A stretch of DNA of 16,532 bases from assembly GCA_934487205.1 (NCBI GenBank), contig CAKSRS010000053.1, forward strand, positions 1-16,532. Direction: 5' to 3'. This DNA is from an uncultured Clostridia bacterium (GTDB lineage: Bacteria > Bacillota > Clostridia > UBA1381). The position numbers were made by a program, and so were the translations under genes. Positions 7,828 to 14,446 of this stretch are shown here, piece after piece. The stretch's first letter is position 1. Each line of letters begins with the position of its first letter. A model generated the notes under the pieces. The model saw only the letters and a program-made list of their open reading frames with translations, was not told the DNA's origin and searched no databases.

Positions 7828-8772
7828 TTATATATCCAAATTGCTTATAACATCTTTTAATGTTTCCGCGCTGCGATGAAGCTTGCTTACCTCTTTATCG
7901 GTCAGCATAATATTTACCTTTCCGCGCACGCCGTTATTTCCAATCATGTTAAGCGTGCTCAGGCATACGTCATTGATGCCGTATTCGCCGTGCATCATCG
8001 TGGAAACGGTCATCGTTGTATCAATACCGCCCAAAATGCACTTGCATATGTGACAGACTGATACCGATACCGCGTAGAACGTTGCACCCTTACGCGCAAT
8101 AACGCGCCCGCCGGATTTTCTTACATATTGTTCTATTTCTTCCAGATTAAGTTCCGGACTCTTTATACCCGGTTCAAGAATAATTTTTTCACACTGTCTT
8201 ATAGGAATATTCGAGATATTCGCCACCGACCAAGGGATAAACGAAGAATCGCCGTGTTCACCGAAAACGTATGCATGTACATTGCTTTGGTTTATGTTGT
8301 AATACTCGGCAAGTCTTGCACGCAGACGCGCCGTATCAAGAATTGTTCCCGAACCGATAATGTGATTTTCGGGAATATTTGAAAATTTATTAAAGGTATA
8401 TGTCAGAACGTCAACCGGGTTGCTGACAATAATGTAAATCGCATTCGGAGCATACCTTGTAATTTCCGGAATAATCGATTTTGTTATGTTGACGTTTGTT
8501 TGTGCAAGTTCAAGTCTCGTCTGCCCCGGCTTTCTTGCAATGCCCGACGTTAAGATAACGATATCTGAATTAACCGCGTCGCGGTAATCGCCGGCATATA
8601 TGGAGCATGCGCCGCAAAACGGTGTTCCCTGGCGTATGTCAAGTGCTTCACCGAGTGCCTTTTCGTTGTTAATGTCAATCATGACTATTTCTGACGCTAT
8701 GCCCATAACCGTTAACGTATAGGCTATCGTGGAACCGACGCTTCCGGTTCCTACAATGGATATTTTGTTCAT
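7828..8772 (-). CDS. mdh: Malate dehydrogenase of the lactate dehydrogenase-like group
   Basis: A 314-residue NAD-dependent 2-hydroxyacid dehydrogenase with the Rossmann motif GTGSVG at 8-13, D33 ending the second strand (NAD preference), R149 and D146 in the LDTARLR segment, and the catalytic H173 in GEHGDSS. By resemblance it sits with clostridial L-lactate dehydrogenases, so pipelines will probably call it Ldh. The substrate-specificity position (102 in classical LDH numbering), which is glutamine in lactate dehydrogenases, is arginine here: SGIARKPGQTR, with R80 aligned to 102 and R86 to 109. Arginine there selects oxaloacetate/malate. It is known that Q102R alone converts a bacterial LDH to a malate dehydrogenase. 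Other positions stay LDH-like, including threonine in KGATFYA where many malate dehydrogenases differ. The fumarase gene downstream supports malate. Ribosome site GAGAGGTG is 6 bases before the ATG. Confidence 0.85.
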   Translation of the reverse strand: MNKISIVGTGSVGSTIAYTLTVMGIASEIVMIDINNEKALGEALDIRQGTPFCGACSIYAGDYRDAVNSDIVILTSGIARKPGQTRLELAQTNVNITKSIIPEITRYAPNAIYIIVSNPVDVLTYTFNKFSNIPENHIIGSGTILDTARLRARLAEYYNINQSNVHAYVFGEHGDSSFIPWSVANISNIPIRQCEKIILEPGIKSPELNLEEIEQYVRKSGGRVIARKGATFYAVSVSVCHICKCILGGIDTTMTVSTMMHGEYGINDVCLSTLNMIGNNGVRGKVNIMLTDKEVSKLHRSAETLKDVISNLDI

Positions 8773-8805
8773 AATACACCTCTCAAAAATACTTATTCTT
8801 ACTTA

Positions 8806-8834
8806 ATTATAACATATTTCGCGCTTTGGCGCAA
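8806..8834 (-). promoter_or_regulatory. Promoter of the mdh-fumC-hdr-flx genes
   Basis: On the minus strand a perfect TATAAT (8806-8811) is preceded by TG one base upstream (extended -10). A weak -35, TTGCGC (8829-8834), lies at exactly 17 bases. It is about 35 bases before the mdh start codon. The extended -10 would compensate for the poor -35. Confidence 0.65.
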
Positions 8835-8841
8835 ATGTTAT
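8809..8841. promoter_or_regulatory. Dyad over the mdh promoter, candidate operator
   Basis: ATAACAT (8809-8815) and ATGTTAT (8835-8841) form a perfect 7-bp inverted repeat, with an inner GCGC-tttg-GCGC pair (8821-8832). The dyad covers the span from the -10 to the -35 box. Its position suggests repressor binding. It does not match the Rex consensus. Read on the plus strand it is followed by five T, so a terminator is possible, but no gene reads that way. Confidence 0.4.
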
Positions 8842-8878
8842 TTTTATATATCGGTATTGTCTTTATCGATATACCCTG

Positions 8879-9436
8879 TTATGATACATGTGTGAGACGA
8901 TATTCACGTACTGTATTGCCGTCAAAATCCTTCCACACAAATACATCACCGTCAAAAATCATGTATCCGTGCCGGCTGTTTTCCTTCGGAATGGACACAG
9001 ACCCGGGATTCATACAGATATAATCGCCGCAAGATACGCACTTTGGTAAATGCGTATGCCCGTGCAGAAGAATATCCCCCTTATGCAGCGGCGGCAAATT
9101 CTTCTCATTGAAAATATGCCCGTGTGTTGCATAAATAAGCCTGCTGCCTATATCGATTATCGCATAGTCCGCCAAAATCGGAAAATCCAGAACCATCTGG
9201 TCGACTTCGCTGTCACAATTTCCGCGAACGCATAAAATGTCGTTCTTTTTTTCGTTCAGCATTTCGATAACAGCTTTCGGTGCATATTCTTCCGGAAGGT
9301 CATTCCTCGGTCCGTGATAGAGAACATCACCCAGTAAAAGCATGCGTTCGGCTTTTTCGTTTTCATACGCGCAAAGCATCTTCCGGCAATATTTCGCACT
9401 GCCGTGTATGTCGGACGCAATCAGCCACTTCACCAT
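8879..9436 (-). CDS. yfcE: YfcE-type metallophosphoesterase
   Basis: A 185-residue calcineurin-like phosphodiesterase of the YfcE/MJ0936 family, full length. The metal ligands are all in place: D9-x-H11, D37 in LLLGDVLYHGP, N73 in RGNCD, H105 in ATHGH, and H127-x-H129 in HGHTH. Family members hydrolyse artificial phosphodiesters with Mn; the natural substrate is unknown. It has an excellent ribosome site (AAAGGAGG, 5 bases before the ATG) and its own promoter upstream. It is first in the line of minus-strand redox genes, with 106 bases to mdh. Whether it shares a transcript with mdh is uncertain, because mdh has its own promoter and no clear terminator lies between. A functional link to redox metabolism is not evident. 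Confidence 0.9.
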   Translation of the reverse strand: MVKWLIASDIHGSAKYCRKMLCAYENEKAERMLLLGDVLYHGPRNDLPEEYAPKAVIEMLNEKKNDILCVRGNCDSEVDQMVLDFPILADYAIIDIGSRLIYATHGHIFNEKNLPPLHKGDILLHGHTHLPKCVSCGDYICMNPGSVSIPKENSRHGYMIFDGDVFVWKDFDGNTVREYRLTHVS

Positions 9437-9512
9437 CGTTTCCTCCTTTTATGTATCAATTTTTCCGGCGGCACAATACCGCTTACATATGCATATTAAC
9501 ATACATGTTTTA

Positions 9513-9541
9513 ATTATACTACTTTGTGAAATATAAATCAA
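9513..9541 (-). promoter_or_regulatory. Promoter of yfcE
   Basis: On the minus strand TTGATT (9536-9541) and TATAAT (9513-9518) are separated by exactly 17 bases, a strong sigma-A promoter about 75 bases before the yfcE start codon. Confidence 0.75.
9524..9541. promoter_or_regulatory. Candidate Rex operator in the yfcE promoter
   Basis: The plus-strand 18-mer TTGTGAAATATAAATCAA agrees at 14 of 18 positions with the general Rex-box palindrome TTGTGAAATATTTCACAA (consensus from memory). The left half is perfect; the right half has four mismatches. It covers the -35 box and most of the spacer, where a repressor would act. Rex represses NADH-consuming fermentation and redox genes when NADH/NAD is low, which fits the genes downstream. 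A chance match in AT-rich DNA is possible. Confidence 0.4.
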
Positions 9542-9631
9542 TGTGCGATTTAGACAAAATTCGTCATATATCGGCGCATATACTTGTTATTCAGTCGCCA
9601 TTCGCCGCCTTATTACATGCTTTCATATAAT

Positions 9632-9680
9632 AAAAAACCTCCCCGGGCGTATCTCTCGCCGCCCTTAGGAGGTTGTTTTT
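9632..9680 (-). terminator. Rho-independent terminator of the sugar operon
   Basis: AACCTCC (9636-9642) pairs with GGAGGTT (9668-9674), and GGGCG (9645-9649) pairs with CGCCC (9660-9664) inside it, separated by a small internal loop. On the minus strand the stem is followed by a run of six T, just 8 bases after the aldolase stop. A T run also follows on the plus strand, so it could work both ways. It separates the sugar operon from yfcE. Confidence 0.9.
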
Positions 9681-9682
9681 AT

Positions 9683-10510
9683 TTATTTGCCGCAAAATAC
9701 CGACATTGCTTTTTTTACATCGGCTTTCATTGACGCAGTCGCGTCATTTGCCGCGTCGTGGAACTGTCCGTAGGTCTTTCCCGATACAGCCTCGCCGCCG
9801 GCTTTTGCCATGTATGTGTAGTAGTTGATTTTTCGCACGCCGAGCGCGATTACCTTTTTGTAATCCTCATGACTCACGCCGCTGCCGCCGTGCATTACTA
9901 TCGGCACATTCGTGATTTTGTTTATCTCGTCAAGCCGCGCAAAGTCGAGCTTCGGCTCTTTTAAATAAATTCCGTGCGCCGTTCCGAACGCGCATGCTAA
10001 TGCGTCAATTCCCGTTTCCTCCGAAAATTTCTTTGCAGCCTCAGGTGTTGTGTATATGCTCTCGCCGCCCTCGGCTCCCGATTCTCTCGCACCCATCGAA
10101 CCGATTTCCGCCTCAACGCTCGCGCCCGTTTGCGCCGCCATTTCAACCGCAACCGCGGTGTTTGCAAAATTTATCTCGTCGGGCAATGTCGAGCCGTCGT
10201 ACATAACCGACGTAAAGCCCAAGTCAAGCCCTTTTTTCACATAATCAAGGTCTGTGCCATGGTCCAAATGTACGCATACCGGCACGCTCGCGCGGTCTGC
10301 CATGAACAACATTATCGGTGCGATTTCGTCCATTTTGCAAAGCCCCATTTCCTCGTGAACCTGTGCGTGCATTATTATTACCGGCTGATTTAATTCCTCC
10401 GCCGCGCCGATTACGGCTTTCAGGCTTTCAAAATTCGGTGTATTGAACGAGCCGATTGCACACTTTTTCGCCTCGGCGATTTTCAATATATTTTTTAATG
10501 TTACAAGCAT
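9683..10510 (-). CDS. Class II ketose-bisphosphate aldolase family (FBA/GatY/KbaY type)
   Basis: A 275-residue zinc-dependent aldolase. Key residues of the class are visible: catalytic D83 and metal ligand H84 in HLDHGTD (81-87), acidic residues in EAEIGS (133-138), H179 in GTAHGIY, H207 in HGGSG (207-211), and a KINYYT motif (227-232) where DHAP phosphate binds. The usual version of that last motif is KxNxxT, so it is kept with unusual aromatic residues. Family members split ketose 1,6-bisphosphates or ketose 1-phosphates into DHAP and an aldehyde. It is the last gene of the sugar operon, 2 bases after the DUF4432 gene, and is followed by the terminator. Given the isomerase and FGGY kinase in front, a dedicated sugar-phosphate substrate is more likely than glycolytic fructose bisphosphate, but the sequence does not identify it. 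Confidence 0.88.
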   Translation of the reverse strand: MLVTLKNILKIAEAKKCAIGSFNTPNFESLKAVIGAAEELNQPVIIMHAQVHEEMGLCKMDEIAPIMLFMADRASVPVCVHLDHGTDLDYVKKGLDLGFTSVMYDGSTLPDEINFANTAVAVEMAAQTGASVEAEIGSMGARESGAEGGESIYTTPEAAKKFSEETGIDALACAFGTAHGIYLKEPKLDFARLDEINKITNVPIVMHGGSGVSHEDYKKVIALGVRKINYYTYMAKAGGEAVSGKTYGQFHDAANDATASMKADVKKAMSVFCGK

Positions 10511-10512
10511 TG

Positions 10513-11475
10513 TTATTCCTCCGTAAAATCAAATTCCAGATGATGTACCTTTTCCCCGCCCGGCTGTAAAAATTCAAGTATGCCTTTCTCGCGCATGACG
10601 TCGCGCCCGTCCGGCAGACAGTTGCCCGGCTCCAAGCCCAGCACATAATCATGTTCGCCCATCATCTTCCACTCTGTAAAACACGGCAGCTCCTTCGTGT
10701 CAAACGTGATTGCGACACGCTTTTTTATGTCGGGATTATACGCCGACACCCTGCCTTCCGAAAGTGTGTGATAATAGCACATTTCCTCATAGCCGCACTG
10801 CGGTTTCTCCATTTTCAGACAGTCGGCAAGTCCCTTTTTTGCGTGGCTATTTCGCGGCTCGGTCGACCTTGCCGGAATGTCCAAAACGGTGTTTTCCGAC
10901 AAAAGCGGATAACCCATGTTGCAGTGGTACAGCACCTCAAGCGGTGTTTTATCCGAGCCGATATTTCCGATTTTGTCGCACAGTGACAGCTTGTTTTCGG
11001 TTTTTGAAATTCTGTATTCGCGCTCCAAAATCAGCTGATGCGCAAATATTGCCGCGTCGCGCACCTGCGCTTTTATGATTATCTCGGTTTCCGTTTCCTC
11101 ATACGAATAATTCTCGCACGGTGTGTTTGCGATTGTGCCGTGCAGCGGCAGCTCCTCGCCGTCATCGGTGCAGGGTGAGCCGACAGCTGTCAGTCCGCAC
11201 GTTGTCATAAATCCGGCGGTAAAGGATTTTAAAAATCCCGTGCCGCGGTTATCATAAAAACCGGGCGCAACATATCCGCACGGCGAAAAATAGCCGAGGT
11301 TGTCGCCCTTTAAGCTAACCCTTGCAATATCCATCGCACGGTCAGCTGAAAAGGTGATTTCAAGTCCCATGCCGTTTCGCACCTGCAAAAGCGTCATGCC
11401 CTTGCCTTTGCCTTTTGCCAGAATTACCTCGTCAACACCGCTTATCTGCGATTGATGTCCGATATATTTATTCAT
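10513..11475 (-). CDS. DUF4432 / aldose 1-epimerase family protein
   Basis: A 320-residue galactose-mutarotase-fold protein of the DUF4432 group. Likely catalytic or sugar-binding residues are H112 in LPLHGTIANTP, H184 in VLYHCNMGYP and E282 in LGLEPGNCLPDGRD, which correspond to the two histidines and the glutamate of mutarotases. The expected role is interconversion of sugar anomers (or a related isomerisation) before the isomerase or on an intermediate. Its ATG overlaps the kinase stop by 8 bases, and the aldolase starts 2 bases after its own stop, so it is clearly part of the pathway. The substrate is unknown. Confidence 0.85.
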   Translation of the reverse strand: MNKYIGHQSQISGVDEVILAKGKGKGMTLLQVRNGMGLEITFSADRAMDIARVSLKGDNLGYFSPCGYVAPGFYDNRGTGFLKSFTAGFMTTCGLTAVGSPCTDDGEELPLHGTIANTPCENYSYEETETEIIIKAQVRDAAIFAHQLILEREYRISKTENKLSLCDKIGNIGSDKTPLEVLYHCNMGYPLLSENTVLDIPARSTEPRNSHAKKGLADCLKMEKPQCGYEEMCYYHTLSEGRVSAYNPDIKKRVAITFDTKELPCFTEWKMMGEHDYVLGLEPGNCLPDGRDVMREKGILEFLQPGGEKVHHLEFDFTEE

Positions 11476-12919
11476 CGCGCATTACCTCCTTTGCCGCCGC
11501 GTAAATTTTCCTATACTTTTCAAGCTGATTTTTGTAGTATGCATGCCGTTTTTCGTCGGGATAAAATGTCTTTCGCGGCTTTGCGAGGATTGTGTTTTCA
11601 TCATACACTCCGATTGCACGTCCTGCCATTATTGCCGTTCCCGCACCGCCGATTTCCTTTCCGTCAAGTGCCGTTACCGCAAGTCCCAGAACGTCCGCCT
11701 TGATTTGCAGCCACACATCCGACCGCGCACCGCCGCCGGTTGCCGTGACCGATTTCGCCGAAAGTCCGCGTTTTTTAAGTATTTCAAGATTGAGCGCGAT
11801 TTCATAAGCTGTTCCCTCCATTAACGCCTTATAAATATCGGTTTTTGTATGCTCAAACGTCAGCCCCAAAATCGCCGCCTTTGAATTTATGTCCATATAC
11901 GGCGTTGCGGCTCCGGCAAAATGCGGCATAATTAACAGGTCTGTCGGCTCCTCGCTGACGGCCTTGTCAAGCTCGGCATAGCCCCTATCCGAAAAATTAT
12001 CGCGGAACCATTTCAGCGTCGCACCGCCGGTGTAGGACAGCACATAACACGCATATCCGCCGCCGGGGTGCGGTGCCAGGGAATAGCCCATTTCATAGAG
12101 TGTAAAATCCCGGGGTACACTGTCAAACAACACCGGCACACACTCAACCGTGCCTGTTCCGTCCATAACCTGCTCATTTGTACGGATATTCGCACCTTGC
12201 ATCGCAGCAATCTGGTCATGTGCGCCGCTTACTATCACGCAATCCGACAAAATTCCAAGCTCACGTGCAAGCTCCGGCTTGATTTTTTCTGCTGCCGTAC
12301 CCGTTGGAACAGGTGCGGAAAGCAGGTTTTCGTCAATCCCGGCAAATTCTAAAATTTCCTTGTCCCAGCACTTGTTTTCGATGTCAAAGCAGATTGTCCG
12401 CGCGGCAAGCGATACGTCAATCTGCCGCACGCCGCACAGCATATACACGATGTAGTCCTGTATCAACAGGATTTTTTCCGCGCGCGCAAAATTTTCCGGC
12501 ATATTCTCTTTTATCCACATTATTTTCGGCAGCGAGTACATTTCATGCGTTTTTGCGCCGGTTTTAAACGCGAGATTTTCTGCCCCGAATTTGTTTATTA
12601 ACCGCCCGCACTGCTCTTTTCCGCGCGGGTCGGTATACAACATTGACGGCGCGCACGGCTCGTCATTTTTGTCAAGCATGGCAAAGGTTTCGCCGAAGCT
12701 TGTAACCGCGATTGCCGCAGTATTTTTGCAGTCCGCGGCTTTTATCACCTTTTTTACCGCTGCAAAAACCGCGCATGCGTCAATTTCGTGCAGTCCGCCC
12801 TTGCGCGTCACGTCATATTCGGTGTATTCGTCACGCACAAACCGCCCTTCTGCGTCATACAGCACGATTTTGCAGCCGCTTGTGCCTATGTCCAGTCCGC
12901 CGATTAAAATATCTTTCAT
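11468..12919 (-). CDS. FGGY-family carbohydrate kinase
   Basis: A 483-residue sugar kinase of the FGGY (actin/Hsp70 ATPase fold) family, full length. It shows the N-terminal phosphate loop DIGTSGCK (10-17), the catalytic aspartate D235 in SGAHDQIAA, and the C-terminal nucleotide-binding signature ATGGGARSDVWLQ (393-405). Annotation pipelines would likely write xylulokinase. The segment after the first domain reads SFGETF (74-79) rather than the QMHG-like motif I expect for true xylulokinase, so I do not assign XylB. Between isomerase and aldolase the expected job is ATP-dependent phosphorylation of a ketose, probably at C1 if the aldolase is to release DHAP. It starts 2 bases after the isomerase stop and overlaps the DUF4432 gene by 8 bases. 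Confidence 0.88.
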   Translation of the reverse strand: MKDILIGGLDIGTSGCKIVLYDAEGRFVRDEYTEYDVTRKGGLHEIDACAVFAAVKKVIKAADCKNTAAIAVTSFGETFAMLDKNDEPCAPSMLYTDPRGKEQCGRLINKFGAENLAFKTGAKTHEMYSLPKIMWIKENMPENFARAEKILLIQDYIVYMLCGVRQIDVSLAARTICFDIENKCWDKEILEFAGIDENLLSAPVPTGTAAEKIKPELARELGILSDCVIVSGAHDQIAAMQGANIRTNEQVMDGTGTVECVPVLFDSVPRDFTLYEMGYSLAPHPGGGYACYVLSYTGGATLKWFRDNFSDRGYAELDKAVSEEPTDLLIMPHFAGAATPYMDINSKAAILGLTFEHTKTDIYKALMEGTAYEIALNLEILKKRGLSAKSVTATGGGARSDVWLQIKADVLGLAVTALDGKEIGGAGTAIMAGRAIGVYDENTILAKPRKTFYPDEKRHAYYKNQLEKYRKIYAAAKEVMRDE

Positions 12920-12921
12920 AA

Positions 12922-14310
12922 TTACAACTCCATCACATCATAACCAAGATAATGCTCAAATGCTTCTTTCAAAATCATCGACATGTGTCCCACTCCGACG
13001 GTTGTATGATGTCTGAATCCGCATCTTCCCAGCTTTATCAGCTTACGCTGCAAATCCGGGATTTTCGCAACACCGCCGCAGCCGAAAAATTCCTTTTCAA
13101 TATCATCGTCGGTAAATTCACCCTCGTCAACGTAGAAGGTCAGTTTGCCGTCCTCGGTTTTGCAGTTGGAAAGTGTCATCGGGAACGCGGCAATTCTTCC
13201 CTCGTTCGCGCCCCAGCCGCAGCCCGGGCAGCCTTTTGCAAACATTTTATGGTCGGTCACAAGACCCTTTGCCTTCATCAGCTTTTGTGCCGTTGAGCCG
13301 CAGTGGAACAAAATTACCTTGTTTTCATCGTCGCCGTAGTTGTTGTTCCAGTCAAGACAGGCGGTCGGCTTACCCGAGGCAAGCTGCATCGAGTACATGT
13401 TGATTGCCGAGCAGAGGTCGATTTCGCATGACGCGACAATTCCGCGGTCATTCAGTTCGCTCAAAAGCACGCACGGTGCAACGCCAAGCACCGTCTGCAT
13501 TTCCTCCCAGCAGCGCAGCGTTATGCAGTCAAGGCGGAACTCGCGCATATAGTCATCAATTACAACCGACACCTTCGCAAGCGTTGTCAGCTTATCGTCC
13601 GGCACGAGCGAAAAATCGGTGTAATTTTTAAGGTGTTCTTTTCTTTCCGCCACCTTTTTATCATCGTCCACGTACTGCTCCACGCGCCAGAATAAATCCG
13701 ACAAATCAAAAGTTTCACAGGTAATTCCGTATTTTTGCAGCGTGATTTCATCATAGCGCACAGTTTTGAACTTTGATGTTCTCGCGCCCAGAACGCCGAT
13801 TGAGAAGTGCCGCATACCGTTTACCACGCGGCAGACAGCGGCAAAATCATGCAGATTTTGTTCAAATTCCTTTGACAGCGGCGAAACAACGTGCGGCGCA
13901 AAAACCGTGTACTGCACTCCGTACTGATGAAAAACGTCCTCAATGCTGAATTTTCCGCAGTACGAATCGCGGCGGTGGTCAAAATCCATTTTGCCGATTT
14001 CGTCCGGATAAGCCTGAATATATATCGGCTTGCCGCAATGCTCCAGTGCCGCAATCGCGCCGTTTTCGTCACTGAAATTCGGCAGCGACATGATAACCCC
14101 GTCATACTCACCCTCGTGAGATTTCAGCCATTCGGCATACTTCCAACCCTCTTGGCGCGTTTCCACCGCACCGTAGCGCGTCAGCTCCTCCGGCGCAATT
14201 ATGTAATCATAGCCGGCATCGGTAACGGCTTTCACCATCTCCTCGCGCGCTCCGGCAATCAGACTCGCCGGGAAAAATCCCCGGTTTCCGAAATATAACG
14301 CAAATTTCAT
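12922..14310 (-). CDS. L-fucose/L-arabinose isomerase-like protein
   Basis: A 462-residue sugar isomerase of the FucI/AraA fold, shorter than classical FucI (about 590 residues). The N-terminus MKFALYFGNRGFFPASLI is a typical first strand. Candidate metal ligands are E297 in SCEIDLCSA, D320 in CLDWNNNYGDDEN and a histidine of GFRHH (H434/H435), fitting the Glu/Asp/His set of the family. A cysteine-rich stretch (C361, C364 in GCPGCGWG; C411) stands out. It would convert an aldose to its ketose as the first pathway step. It is the first gene of the operon, divergent from the AraC regulator, with AGGAG at 14320-14324, 9 bases before the ATG. L-fucose, D-arabinose and related sugars are all possible substrates. 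Confidence 0.85.
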   Translation of the reverse strand: MKFALYFGNRGFFPASLIAGAREEMVKAVTDAGYDYIIAPEELTRYGAVETRQEGWKYAEWLKSHEGEYDGVIMSLPNFSDENGAIAALEHCGKPIYIQAYPDEIGKMDFDHRRDSYCGKFSIEDVFHQYGVQYTVFAPHVVSPLSKEFEQNLHDFAAVCRVVNGMRHFSIGVLGARTSKFKTVRYDEITLQKYGITCETFDLSDLFWRVEQYVDDDKKVAERKEHLKNYTDFSLVPDDKLTTLAKVSVVIDDYMREFRLDCITLRCWEEMQTVLGVAPCVLLSELNDRGIVASCEIDLCSAINMYSMQLASGKPTACLDWNNNYGDDENKVILFHCGSTAQKLMKAKGLVTDHKMFAKGCPGCGWGANEGRIAAFPMTLSNCKTEDGKLTFYVDEGEFTDDDIEKEFFGCGGVAKIPDLQRKLIKLGRCGFRHHTTVGVGHMSMILKEAFEHYLGYDVMEL

Positions 14311-14362
14311 ATTGTTTATCTCCTATCCTCCGCAAAATGTGCGGCATATTTTTATATCTGTC

Positions 14363-14375
14363 TTGATTTTATCAA
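14363..14375. promoter_or_regulatory. Palindrome in the divergent regulatory region, candidate operator
   Basis: TTGAT-TTT-ATCAA is a perfect palindrome with a 3-base centre in the 136-base divergent region. It contains the -35 box of the regulator gene. A second, overlapping dyad, TATCA (14370-14374) with TGATA (14382-14386), follows toward the -10. Autoregulation by the AraC-type protein, or control of both sides, is an inference from position. Confidence 0.4.
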
Positions 14376-14390
14376 ATTTTATGATATAAT
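14363..14390 (+). promoter_or_regulatory. Promoter of the AraC-type regulator
   Basis: TTGATT (14363-14368) and a perfect TATAAT (14385-14390) are separated by 16 bases, about 57 bases before the start codon. I could not pick an equally convincing promoter for the minus-strand sugar operon in the same region. Confidence 0.65.
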
Positions 14391-14429
14391 AATAGTTAAA
14401 TTTATCTATATTTTTTGTAAATTTGTCCG

Positions 14430-14436
14430 AAAGGAG
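14430..14436 (+). promoter_or_regulatory. Ribosome binding site that fixes the regulator start
   Basis: AAAGGAG lies 10 bases before the ATG at 14447. It sits downstream of an in-frame TTG at 14423, so the ATG is the real start. Confidence 0.8.
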
Positions 14437-14446
14437 AATTGCGATT

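Noticed and set aside
7828..8772. Annotation as L-lactate dehydrogenase
   Set aside because: Overall similarity suggests it, but arginine at the 102-equivalent position and the adjacent fumarase favour malate dehydrogenase.
11468..12919. Naming the FGGY kinase XylB (xylulokinase)
   Set aside because: The sugar-binding segment does not show the motif I expect for xylulokinase, and neighbours do not form a xylose pathway (no xylose isomerase).
14423..14446. Upstream TTG start for the AraC-type regulator
   Set aside because: The AAAGGAG site at 14430-14436 lies inside this extension and points to the ATG at 14447.
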